Assembly: GCA_029983595.1 (NCBI GenBank)
Contig: JASBZD010000034.1
Location: 1-10,977 of the forward strand
Source of the DNA: Peptoniphilaceae bacterium
Lineage (GTDB): Bacteria > Bacillota > Clostridia > Tissierellales > Peptoniphilaceae
Length of the DNA stretch: 10,977 nt
Direction of reading: 5' to 3'
Both the position numbers and the translations under genes were made by a program. The notes beneath the pieces were generated by a model. That model did no database searches and was not told the DNA's origin. It worked only from the letters and a program-made list of their open reading frames with translations. Below, piece by piece: positions 1 through 6,668 of this stretch (positions are counted from its first letter, which is position 1; each line of letters begins with the position of its first letter).

Positions 1-808
1 TGCTACCATCTATATTTAAAATCTTTGCACCATTTTTTATAGTATCTAAAATATCTCCTTCGTTTATTTTAGATGGTACAAAAATCCTTAATTTTAAATT
101 TTTATAACCTAACTCTTTAATTTTATTATCTAGATTTCTAAGTTTTTCTTCATCATAATCTTTTACTGTATATTTAATTTCAACTTCTTCATTTTTTTCA
201 TTAGCTTTAATCTCAACTAATAACTGAGAATCCTCATCAGTTGTATTATCTAAAAAATATAGATTATTCTCAAAATTAGTATCTATTAGCTCAAATTTTT
301 CTATTCCATTTACTATATTATCTACAGATGTAATATTATTAGTTAATAAAATATAATCATTAAATATTTTCTCAGATTGAGATTTTTTATCTAATTTTAG
401 AAATTCTATAATCTGATTTTTCGATGCCATATGATCAATTTTTTTTATACTCTTATCTTTATCTACATAAAAAAGTTGGGGCACAGTTTTGAAATCATTA
501 TCTCCAAGTAATGCTTTTACTTTATCATCTTTTTTATATTTATCTATATCAAAAATATTAATTTTTACATTACTATCTTTGGTAACATCTTTTATAATAC
601 TCATAAAAACTCTACAATATTTACAAGTATCTTTCCCAAAATAAATATACTCTCCATCCCTAGAAAGTATATTTTCTAAATCTGATGCACCACTTAGATA
701 TAGGAATGTTTTATTATCTTCTTTAGAGTTATTATTAATTTTCTCACATGATGATAATAAAATAACTAGACATACTACAAAAGTAATTATATTAAGTTTT
801 TTAAGCAT
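1..808 (-). CDS. Thioredoxin-fold lipoprotein, partial (C-terminus beyond left edge)
   Basis: An open frame starts at ATG 808-806 and runs off the left edge, giving about 269 visible residues. The N-terminus is a lipoprotein signal: MLKK, a hydrophobic stretch at residues 5-18, and a lipobox LSSC with the lipidated Cys at 21. The mature protein should therefore be anchored outside the membrane. Residues 54-66 read YIYFGKDTCKYCR, with a CXXC pair at Cys62/Cys65. A TVP motif with Pro110 sits where the thioredoxin cis-proline is expected, so residues 35-135 are probably a thioredoxin-like domain. The remaining ~130 residues are acidic and lysine-rich and match no family I recognise. The start overlaps the stop of the preceding phnE by 8 bases (ATGCTTAA), so the gene belongs to the transport cassette. 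Its ribosome-binding site is weak (AGAAAG). It is not PhnD: it lacks the periplasmic-binding-protein look. The link to phosphonate use is positional only. Confidence 0.8.
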   Translation of the reverse strand, partial: MLKKLNIITFVVCLVILLSSCEKINNNSKEDNKTFLYLSGASDLENILSRDGEYIYFGKDTCKYCRVFMSIIKDVTKDSNVKINIFDIDKYKKDDKVKALLGDNDFKTVPQLFYVDKDKSIKKIDHMASKNQIIEFLKLDKKSQSEKIFNDYILLTNNITSVDNIVNGIEKFELIDTNFENNLYFLDNTTDEDSQLLVEIKANEKNEEVEIKYTVKDYDEEKLRNLDNKIKELGYKNLKLRIFVPSKINEGDILDTIKNGAKILNIDGS

Positions 809-1652
809 CTATATTTTTCTTTCTAATCCTATTCATTATTATTTCCATTACAATAGCTGTAATCGATAAAACTATTACGCCATAACCTAATAATGGATAA
901 TCAGCAATTCTGGCAGCATTATTTATAAAAGTACCTATAGTTCCAGCTACTCCAACTGCTGGTCCAATTATTACCGCTGTTGCAAAGTTAGCTTCAAATC
1001 TTAAAGCAAACCATGAGATAATCTTACTTATTGAAGATGGAATTATCGCTCCTGAGATAATAGATATTTTGCTAGCTCCAGTAGCTTTTAAAGCCTCAAT
1101 AGTATTTACATCTACTTCTTCAAAAGTTTCAGCAAATGCCCTAGTAAAGAAAGCTAGAGTATGGAAAAACATTCCAACTATCGCAGTAGTAGCAGATAAT
1201 CCATAACCTGATACAAATATTAAAACCCATATTATAGTTGGGACAGCACGTATTATACTGGCTATAGATCTAAATATATTAGATAGAATATTATTTGAGA
1301 TATTTCTTGCTGCTAATAGGCCTGTAAATATCCCTACAATAAATCCATTTAATGTAGATAAAAAAGATAATGATAAAGTATTTATAAGACTTTTTAATAC
1401 TTTTAATCTCTGGTCTTGTGGCACTTCTGAAAATTTAAAAAAGTCACCTAGCATTTTTTTCGCAAGTGATAGGTCTACTTGATCCCATTTATATTCAATT
1501 TTTATAAAAATAGTATAAAAAGTTAATACTACAAATATAATTAATATTAAATCGACTATGTTAATGCGTCTAAAAGAGTTGTTGTAATTTTTATTTTTAA
1601 AATTCTCTTTTTTTTGTATCTCTGAAGCAATATTTATAGATTTTTCTGACAT
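801..1652 (-). CDS. phnE: Phosphonate ABC transporter permease PhnE (second copy)
   Basis: This 283-residue membrane protein is the second permease of a PhnC-type importer. A charged N-terminal tail (residues 1-30) is followed by TM segments near 31-50, 90-114 and 135-160 and more hydrophobic stretches up to about 274. The EAA loop that docks on the ATPase lies at residues 186-205 (EALKATGAS, then a Pro at 205). The C-terminal core carries NFATAVIIGPAVGVAGTIG in place of the more usual NVRxxTVLGxVGxGGIG, so this copy is more divergent than its neighbour. Its ATG directly abuts the stop of the upstream phnE (TAAATG), with GAGAGG as ribosome-binding site, and its own stop overlaps the lipoprotein gene. 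The two PhnE chains probably form a heterodimeric channel with a PhnC dimer. The assignment to the phosphonate family is firm; substrate specificity within it is not. Confidence 0.88.
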   Translation of the reverse strand: MSEKSINIASEIQKKENFKNKNYNNSFRRINIVDLILIIFVVLTFYTIFIKIEYKWDQVDLSLAKKMLGDFFKFSEVPQDQRLKVLKSLINTLSLSFLSTLNGFIVGIFTGLLAARNISNNILSNIFRSIASIIRAVPTIIWVLIFVSGYGLSATTAIVGMFFHTLAFFTRAFAETFEEVDVNTIEALKATGASKISIISGAIIPSSISKIISWFALRFEANFATAVIIGPAVGVAGTIGTFINNAARIADYPLLGYGVIVLSITAIVMEIIMNRIRKKNIDA

Positions 1653-2450
1653 TTATATCCTCTCTCTCATATATACTGAAAGCTTATCAAATAGTAAATC
1701 TAAAATTACAATTAATATAACAGCTGCCATCAGCTCGTCAAATCTTCTGAAGTTTTTATGAAGATTTATAATATGTCCAATTCCTCCACCTGCTAGCATA
1801 CCAATAACTGTAGACTCCCTAATATTAGTTTCAATAGCATAAAGCGTCCATGATATAAGTGAAGGCCACGCATCTGGCACTACAGATTGGGAAATAATCT
1901 GGGACTGACTTGCTCCTACTGCTTTAATAGCTTCTATAGTATTAGAACTTGCTTCATCAAAAATATCAGAAAAAATTCTAGCATTAGACCCAATTACGCC
2001 CATCGTCATTACTGCAAGAGCTAAAAATTCACCATACCAAAAAGAAATAAGTAAAATAATTGCCCAAATAGATGATGGAATATTTCTTATAATTGTCGCT
2101 ATTACTCTGACTAAATTCCCAAAAAATACTGTATTAGTAGTTTTGCTAGACATTAATAATGCAAAGAAAAAACTAATAATTGAGCCAAGTATCCCCGCAG
2201 ATACAGAAATTAAAAATGTATCCCATAATGCTGAAAAAAGTATATTCGTTTCTTCAAAATTAGGTGGCAGATATAAGCTTACAAATCTACTAAATGCACT
2301 AGAAAACTTTTTAAATATATCTAGAAATTTAAAATCAATTAAATTAGAAGTTATAATTGTGATAATAGTAAAAAATAAAACTATTAAAAGTGCATTAAAT
2401 CTCTTTTTATTTAAAAAACTATTAGGATTTTTATAATTTTTATTAACCAT
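1653..2450 (-). CDS. phnE: Phosphonate ABC transporter permease PhnE (first copy)
   Basis: This 265-residue integral membrane permease has TM segments near residues 19-38, 78-100, 112-138, 141-155 and 240-256. Its EAA loop at 172-192 (IEAIKAVGAS through VP) contacts PhnC. The sequence NIRESTVIGMLAGGGIG (209-225) is the characteristic C-terminal core of PhnE-type permeases. The gene starts 12 bases after the phnC stop, with a G-rich ribosome-binding site (GTGGGGG) just upstream, and abuts the second phnE. Paired permease genes next to one PhnC ATPase are common in Gram-positive phosphonate/phosphite importers. Here the pair probably forms a heterodimer. No substrate-binding protein gene lies between phnC and phnE, where phnD is often found. 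Confidence 0.9.
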   Translation of the reverse strand: MVNKNYKNPNSFLNKKRFNALLIVLFFTIITIITSNLIDFKFLDIFKKFSSAFSRFVSLYLPPNFEETNILFSALWDTFLISVSAGILGSIISFFFALLMSSKTTNTVFFGNLVRVIATIIRNIPSSIWAIILLISFWYGEFLALAVMTMGVIGSNARIFSDIFDEASSNTIEAIKAVGASQSQIISQSVVPDAWPSLISWTLYAIETNIRESTVIGMLAGGGIGHIINLHKNFRRFDELMAAVILIVILDLLFDKLSVYMRERI

Positions 2451-2462
2451 TATTCCCCCACT

Positions 2463-3245
2463 TTATGCCAGAATTTCAGAAAGTGAAGCTCCATAAATTT
2501 TAAATATGTCTTCATCAGATAGCTCTTCTGGTCTTCCTCTAAAAACTACTTTTCCTGAATTTATTCCTATAATTCTATCTGAATAAGTTTTTGCCACTTC
2601 TACTTGATGAAGGTTAATAAGGCAAGGTATATTTGATTCTTTAGATATTTTTCTAAGGTGCTCCATTATTACTTTAGAAGATTGAGGATCTAATGAGGCT
2701 ATTGGCTCATCACATAAAATCATTTTAGGATTTTGAATTAAAGCTCTACCTATACCTACTCTTTGTTTTTGTCCACCGGATAACTCTGAACATCTATAAT
2801 ATTTTCTCTCTGATAGACCTAGCTCTTCTAAAATGCTCTGTGCTTTATCTATATCTTCTTGATAGTAAAGTGAAAAAATTCCTCTAAATGGAGAATAGCT
2901 TCCTAACTTTCCATGTAATACATTCTCAATTGCTGTAAGTCTATTTACTAGATTATAGTGCTGGAATATCATACCTATTTCCCTTCTAGCTGACATAAGT
3001 TCTTTTTTAGATAATTTAGTTATATCTTTATCTAAAAAATATATTTTTGAACCTTCATCAGGTTCTACAAGTCTATTAATACATCTTAATAATGTAGACT
3101 TTCCCGCCCCACTAGGACCAATAATAGAAACCAGTTCCCCTTCATATAAATCAAAATCTATATCGTGAAGAACATGATTGCTTCCATATGTTTTATTTAA
3201 GTCTTCTATTTTTAAAACTCTCTTGTTTGAAATATTTTCAGTCAT
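2463..3245 (-). CDS. phnC: Phosphonate ABC transporter ATP-binding protein PhnC
   Basis: This 260-residue cytoplasmic ATPase drives the PhnE permeases. It has Walker A GPSGAGKST (43-51), Q-loop Gln95, signature LSGGQ (155-159), Walker B MILCDE (175-180) with catalytic Glu180, D-loop ASLD (183-186) and H-loop His213. Length and the segment INLHQVEVAKTYSDRIIGI (209-227) fit the PhnC family better than the C-P lyase ATPases PhnK and PhnL, which are encoded separately here. The ATG at 3245 follows AGAAAGGG with a five-base spacer. This is the first gene after a 90-base gap, the only sizeable break inside the phn cluster, so phnC may begin a second transcription unit covering phnC, both phnE genes and the lipoprotein. 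Confidence 0.93.
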   Translation of the reverse strand: MTENISNKRVLKIEDLNKTYGSNHVLHDIDFDLYEGELVSIIGPSGAGKSTLLRCINRLVEPDEGSKIYFLDKDITKLSKKELMSARREIGMIFQHYNLVNRLTAIENVLHGKLGSYSPFRGIFSLYYQEDIDKAQSILEELGLSERKYYRCSELSGGQKQRVGIGRALIQNPKMILCDEPIASLDPQSSKVIMEHLRKISKESNIPCLINLHQVEVAKTYSDRIIGINSGKVVFRGRPEELSDEDIFKIYGASLSEILA

Positions 3246-3286
3246 AAAAACCCTTTCTAATAATTTTAAATTTATATCAAATGTAC

Positions 3287-3316
3287 ATTCTATTTATTTA
3301 GTTTATTTTATGGCAC
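3287..3316 (-). promoter_or_regulatory. Possible promoter ahead of phnC
   Basis: On the minus strand GTGCCA (3316-3311; four of six matches to TTGACA) is followed 18 bases later by TAGAAT (3292-3287; five of six matches to TATAAT). This would start transcription near 3280, about 35 bases before the phnC ATG. The -35 element lies in the loop of the dyad at 3301-3328. In DNA this AT-rich, chance hits are common, so this is a weak call. Confidence 0.28.
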
Positions 3317-3328
3317 TATAAAATTAAC
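3301..3328. repeat. Inverted repeat, 11-base arms, between phnPP and phnC
   Basis: Arms GTTTATTTTAT and ATAAAATTAAC pair at 10 of 11 positions (one T:T mismatch at 3304/3325) around the six-base centre GGCACT. The dyad lies just after the phnPP stop and overlaps the possible -35 of phnC. No U tract follows on the minus-strand transcript, so it is a poor intrinsic terminator. An operator, or an RNA hairpin that tunes the ratio of lyase to transporter mRNA, is more likely. The AT-rich arms allow chance occurrence. Confidence 0.5.
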
Positions 3329-3335
3329 GTAAGAT

Positions 3336-4154
3336 TTATGCTAAAATATTAAAATCTTGTAAATTCAAAAGACTTGTTTTTACTCCAAACTCAGACTTTT
3401 TACCATAATTTCCATGTTCGTCAGATCCGCCAGTAATTATTAAATTATATTTTTTTACTAATTCTAATGCTCTATCCTCATGTACTTTATTATGTGAGAT
3501 ATGATAAACCTCGATACCTTTTAACCCATTTTTTGAAAGATCTTCTGCTATTTCAAAACTGTCAGTTTCTCCAGGGTGAGCTAAAACTGGAATACCTCCA
3601 TCTAGATTTATGGCTTCTACTGCATCATATGCATCGACATATTTAATGTCAAAATGGGCCACACCGCCATTTTTAAATAGTTTTTTATAAAGAGTCTGAT
3701 AAGCTTTACTATTAAAATCATCATCAGTTATATAATCCATTATGTGCTGCTTATAAATAGTTCTGTCACTATTTATCGAGTGATTAATTTTATCTAAATC
3801 AATTTTATATCCTAATTTATTAATTTCCTCAATCTGTCTAAGAGAATTTTCATGACGTCTTTTTAATACATCTTTGCAAAGATTTTTGATATTTATAGGA
3901 TTTTCATTATATCCATATCCTAAAATATGGACTTTTCTATTTCTTTTAAAATCATATGCAGATATCTCAATTCCAGGAATAATATTAATCCCTAGATTAT
4001 CTATAGTTTTTATATAATCTATTGTCTCAACAGTATCATGATCTACAATACTTAGGTTTTTAATCCCCTTATCACTTGCTATCTTTAAAACTTCTTCTAC
4101 AGTCCTACTTGAGTCGGAAAAATTAGAATGAACATGTAAATCAGTTAAACTCAT
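3336..4154 (-). CDS. phnPP: PHP-family cyclic phosphate dihydrolase, PhnPP-like
   Basis: This 272-residue metal-dependent phosphoesterase belongs to the PHP superfamily. Likely metal ligands are visible in order: HVH at 7-9, Asp14, DHD at 38-40, Glu63 in PGIEIS, His76, His193 in AHPGE, and the terminal SDEH with Asp245/His247. In C-P lyase operons such a protein can act as PhnPP. PhnPP opens 5-phosphoribosyl 1,2-cyclic phosphate and then removes the remaining phosphate ester, giving ribose 5-phosphate and phosphate. That would replace both PhnP and PhnN, and neither is seen here. The ATG overlaps the phnL stop by four bases (ATGA) and has a strong GAGGTG site, so expression is coupled to the lyase genes. 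It is the last gene of the lyase block. The exact substrate is inferred from context; a general PHP nuclease or polyol phosphatase is the alternative. Confidence 0.82.
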   Translation of the reverse strand: MSLTDLHVHSNFSDSSRTVEEVLKIASDKGIKNLSIVDHDTVETIDYIKTIDNLGINIIPGIEISAYDFKRNRKVHILGYGYNENPINIKNLCKDVLKRRHENSLRQIEEINKLGYKIDLDKINHSINSDRTIYKQHIMDYITDDDFNSKAYQTLYKKLFKNGGVAHFDIKYVDAYDAVEAINLDGGIPVLAHPGETDSFEIAEDLSKNGLKGIEVYHISHNKVHEDRALELVKKYNLIITGGSDEHGNYGKKSEFGVKTSLLNLQDFNILA

Positions 4155-4852
4155 AGATATTTCACCTCATTTTTTTGCATATCAAATATACTATCAGTTA
4201 AACCATCCATAAATTCTAGATCGTGAAAAATTCCAATAAGAGTAGTGCCATTGTTTTTAAGTTTTTCAATAGTTTCTCTAACCTTTAGTTTAGATTCATT
4301 ATCAAGACTAGCAGTAGGCTCATCAAGAAGTAATAATCTAGGATTTCTTACTACTGCAGTAGAAATATTTAATCTTAATTTTTCTCCACCAGAAAAAGTA
4401 TTTGGATAACTATTCCATAAACTTTCTGGCATATCAAAAAATCTAAGCGTATCTTTTGCTATTTCTATAGCTTTATCTTCTTTTTCTCCCACTTCTAATA
4501 GACTATTAGTAACTAGTTCTAGGCAAGTAGTTCTAGGCATTACATTTAAAAATTGAGATACATAACCTATCTCATGTTTTCTAAGATATACTACCTTTCT
4601 TTCTTCTAATTTACTAAGATCAACTAGCCCAAACTCGTTAGAATTATAATTTATTTCACCTTCAGTAGTAAGATAAGTTCTATAAATACATTTAATAATT
4701 GTTGATTTACCACTACCACTTTTTCCTACAATCCCTAAAAAGTTTCCCTCTTTAACTGAAAAGGAAATATCTTTCACAGGAGTATAAACCTTATCTAGAT
4801 GGTGAGTAATAAATGTTTTAGAAAGATTTTTTACCTCTAATAAATTTTCCAT
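4151..4852 (-). CDS. phnL: C-P lyase accessory ATPase PhnL
   Basis: This 233-residue ABC-type ATPase is required for C-P lyase action; in E. coli PhnL assists PhnG/H/I in forming the ribose-triphosphate phosphonate. Motifs: the N-terminal LLEVKNLSKTFITHH typical of PhnL, Walker A GKSGSGKST (43-51), Q-loop Gln100 in YVSQFLNVMPR, signature FSGGE (153-157), Walker B LLLLDEP (173-179), ASLD (181-184) and H-loop His210 in IFHD. I start it at ATG 4852, whose first base is the last base of the acetyltransferase stop (TAATG). GGAAGG at 4868-4863 then serves as ribosome-binding site. An in-frame TTG at 4870 would place that site inside the gene and is rejected. PhnL here follows the acetyltransferase rather than sitting next to phnK as in E. 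coli. Confidence 0.93.
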   Translation of the reverse strand: MENLLEVKNLSKTFITHHLDKVYTPVKDISFSVKEGNFLGIVGKSGSGKSTIIKCIYRTYLTTEGEINYNSNEFGLVDLSKLEERKVVYLRKHEIGYVSQFLNVMPRTTCLELVTNSLLEVGEKEDKAIEIAKDTLRFFDMPESLWNSYPNTFSGGEKLRLNISTAVVRNPRLLLLDEPTASLDNESKLKVRETIEKLKNNGTTLIGIFHDLEFMDGLTDSIFDMQKNEVKYL

Positions 4853-5484
4853 TAAATATCTTCCTTCCAATATTTTTTTATAAAGTCATTTATATTTAAC
4901 CTAAAATCTTTATAGTTTTCTTTAATATATTCTGTAGAAAAATCCCACCATTTTATCTTAAGCATTTTTTCAATTACCTCTTCGCTAAATCTATATCTAA
5001 TAAGTTTAGCTGGATTTCCTGCTACTATCGCATAAGGGCTTACATCTTTAGTAACTACAGAACCGGCACCTACAACCGCTCCATCTCCTACTTTTACTCC
5101 AGGTAGGATTATAGACCCATGCCCTATCCAAGTATCATTTCCAATATTTGCTACATGACTTTCTCTATCTTTAAAAAATTCAGAATCATCACTTTCATCA
5201 AACCCAAACATAACTGGTCGATAAGTAAAATGATGTAGGGTAGGTCTTTCCATCGGGTGGTTAGTAGCGCCAATTCTTACACAGGCTGCTATATTAGAGT
5301 ATTTTTCAATATTCGCATTTTGAATAAAACAAAATTGTCCAGTATAAGAAAAATCACCAATTTTAGAATTTTCAATAAAATTATCTACACCAATCTCCAC
5401 AAAATCACCAAACTCAGTATTTTTTATAAAAGATGAATCCGAAAGATTTGGCTCCTTAGTAAGCTTTTTATCACTAATGTTCAT
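4852..5484 (-). CDS. Phosphonate-operon hexapeptide-repeat acetyltransferase
   Basis: This 210-residue left-handed beta-helix acyltransferase is of the type often found inside phn operons (related to chloramphenicol/xenobiotic acetyltransferases). Hexapeptide turns run from about residue 25 to 72 and again from 112 to 146 (IGNDTWIGHGSIILPGVKV). The ATNHPMERP block contains His76, the likely catalytic base, and His84/His85 follow. The tail AGNPAKLIRYRF...WWDF is typical. A probable role is acetyl transfer from acetyl-CoA to an aminoalkylphosphonate or an intermediate, analogous in context to PhnO but of a different fold; the substrate is unknown. I start at ATG 5484, which has GGAG seven bases upstream and overlaps phnM by 11 bases. 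An in-frame ATG at 5517 would overlap by 44 bases and has no ribosome-binding site. Confidence 0.85.
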   Translation of the reverse strand: MNISDKKLTKEPNLSDSSFIKNTEFGDFVEIGVDNFIENSKIGDFSYTGQFCFIQNANIEKYSNIAACVRIGATNHPMERPTLHHFTYRPVMFGFDESDDSEFFKDRESHVANIGNDTWIGHGSIILPGVKVGDGAVVGAGSVVTKDVSPYAIVAGNPAKLIRYRFSEEVIEKMLKIKWWDFSTEYIKENYKDFRLNINDFIKKYWKEDI

Positions 5485-6658
5485 TTCTATACTCCGTTCT
5501 AAATACGACTCTACCATCTATCATTGCAGTATCGATAGTAGGATATTTTCCAAAAGATTCAATCACTATAATATCAGCGTTTTTTCCCACTTCTATTGAG
5601 CCATATAAATCCGATATTCCCACAGCCTTCGCCGGATTATATGTAACCATATTAAACATTTCATATAAAGGAATATCTAGCTCTTCGCTCGTTTTAAATA
5701 AGCTATATAACATTGAAGATGGATAATAATCGCTTGAAATAATAGAAATAGTTCCATGTTTTATACCATCTTTGGCACTTAGATTTCCTGAGTGAGATTT
5801 TCCTAAAAGTAGATTAGGTGCTCCTGCTACAGTAAAAAATCCTTTATTTCTAGCTTCTTTTGCTATTTCAATAGTAAGAGGAAATTCAGAAATTTTAACT
5901 CCAAGATTTTCATTAAAACTTAACTTTTCTATACTGTCGTCATCGTGACTAGCTACAGTAATATTATTTTCTTTACACGCATCAGTAAGTCTTTTCATAT
6001 CTTCTATTAAAAGTTTAGGAGATTTAATCATCTGATCTATTTCGCGTTCTATATCACTTTCTGATAAACTCTCGTTATAACTTTGTTTTATCTCTTTATA
6101 AACCTCAATATTTCTATATTGACCTTGTCCTGGAGTATGATCCATAAGCGAGAAAAGATGAATTTTATTTTCGCTTATAAGTCTTAATATTTCATCAATT
6201 AGTTCAATACAAGATATTTCATATCTAATATGCACTCTGTTATGAATTATATGAGGCTTTTTATCAAGCTCATTAATCTCTTCTACTAGATTTAATACAT
6301 TCTCTGAATGTCTAACCTTCTTTTTTGAGTTATTATTTAATGAATTTAAGGAAATTGAGTGATACATAGTAGTTATTCCACTTGTCACTAGAATTCTTTC
6401 AGTTTCTCTAAGCGCAAACTCAAAATCCATCATAGTTGTAGGGCGAGGTGAAACTATATTTTCTATATAATCAGAATGTATATCAATTATCCCAGGAGAA
6501 ATGTACTTATCTTTACAATCGATTATTTCAACGTCCTCGCCCGCACTAAATTCTTCACTAGGAATGATTTTTTCTATTTTTTCATTATTAATAATTAAAA
6601 CATGTCCATCTAAAATCTTATCTTTTAAAATTATTTTTCCATTTGTTAAAGCTATCAT
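5474..6658 (-). CDS. phnM: Ribose 1-phosphonate 5-triphosphate diphosphatase PhnM
   Basis: This 394-residue member of the amidohydrolase superfamily is slightly longer than E. coli PhnM (about 378). It releases pyrophosphate from alpha-D-ribose 1-(alkyl)phosphonate 5-triphosphate, giving the 5-phosphate that PhnJ uses. Diagnostic motifs: the metal-binding IDIHSD (His61, Asp63), IVSPRPTTMM, VASGITT-like VTSGITTM, HIRYEIS, LMDHTPGQGQ, VASHDDDS, AGAPNLLLGKSHSGN and SSDYYPSSML. All match PhnM in order, so the identity is firm. The ATG is 10 bases after the phnK stop, with AGGGAG as ribosome-binding site, the widest gap in the phnG-phnPP block. The C-terminal 11 bases overlap the acetyltransferase start. 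Confidence 0.95.
   Translation of the reverse strand: MIALTNGKIILKDKILDGHVLIINNEKIEKIIPSEEFSAGEDVEIIDCKDKYISPGIIDIHSDYIENIVSPRPTTMMDFEFALRETERILVTSGITTMYHSISLNSLNNNSKKKVRHSENVLNLVEEINELDKKPHIIHNRVHIRYEISCIELIDEILRLISENKIHLFSLMDHTPGQGQYRNIEVYKEIKQSYNESLSESDIEREIDQMIKSPKLLIEDMKRLTDACKENNITVASHDDDSIEKLSFNENLGVKISEFPLTIEIAKEARNKGFFTVAGAPNLLLGKSHSGNLSAKDGIKHGTISIISSDYYPSSMLYSLFKTSEELDIPLYEMFNMVTYNPAKAVGISDLYGSIEVGKNADIIVIESFGKYPTIDTAMIDGRVVFRTEYRNEH
5492..5495 (-). promoter_or_regulatory. Ribosome-binding site fixing the acetyltransferase start
   Basis: GGAG lies seven bases before ATG 5484, inside the 3' end of phnM. No comparable site precedes the longer in-frame ATG at 5517, which decides the start in favour of 5484. 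Confidence 0.6.
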
Positions 6659-6668
6659 GTAATTCTCC

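Noticed and set aside
1..808. phnD substrate-binding protein
   Set aside because: The visible sequence has a CXXC thioredoxin-like domain and none of the phosphonate-binding protein motifs I would expect.
2143..2436. Plus-strand open frame of 97 codons
   Set aside because: It lies wholly antisense to the first phnE, has no recognisable domain and a lysine/asparagine-rich product, and the phnE frame is clearly coding.
3301..3328. Rho-independent terminator after phnPP
   Set aside because: The stem is AT-rich and no U tract follows on the minus-strand transcript, so termination would be inefficient.
4852..4870. TTG at 4870 as the start of phnL
   Set aside because: The TTG sits at the edge of the GGAAGG ribosome-binding site used by the ATG at 4852, and an 18-base overlap with the preceding gene is not needed.
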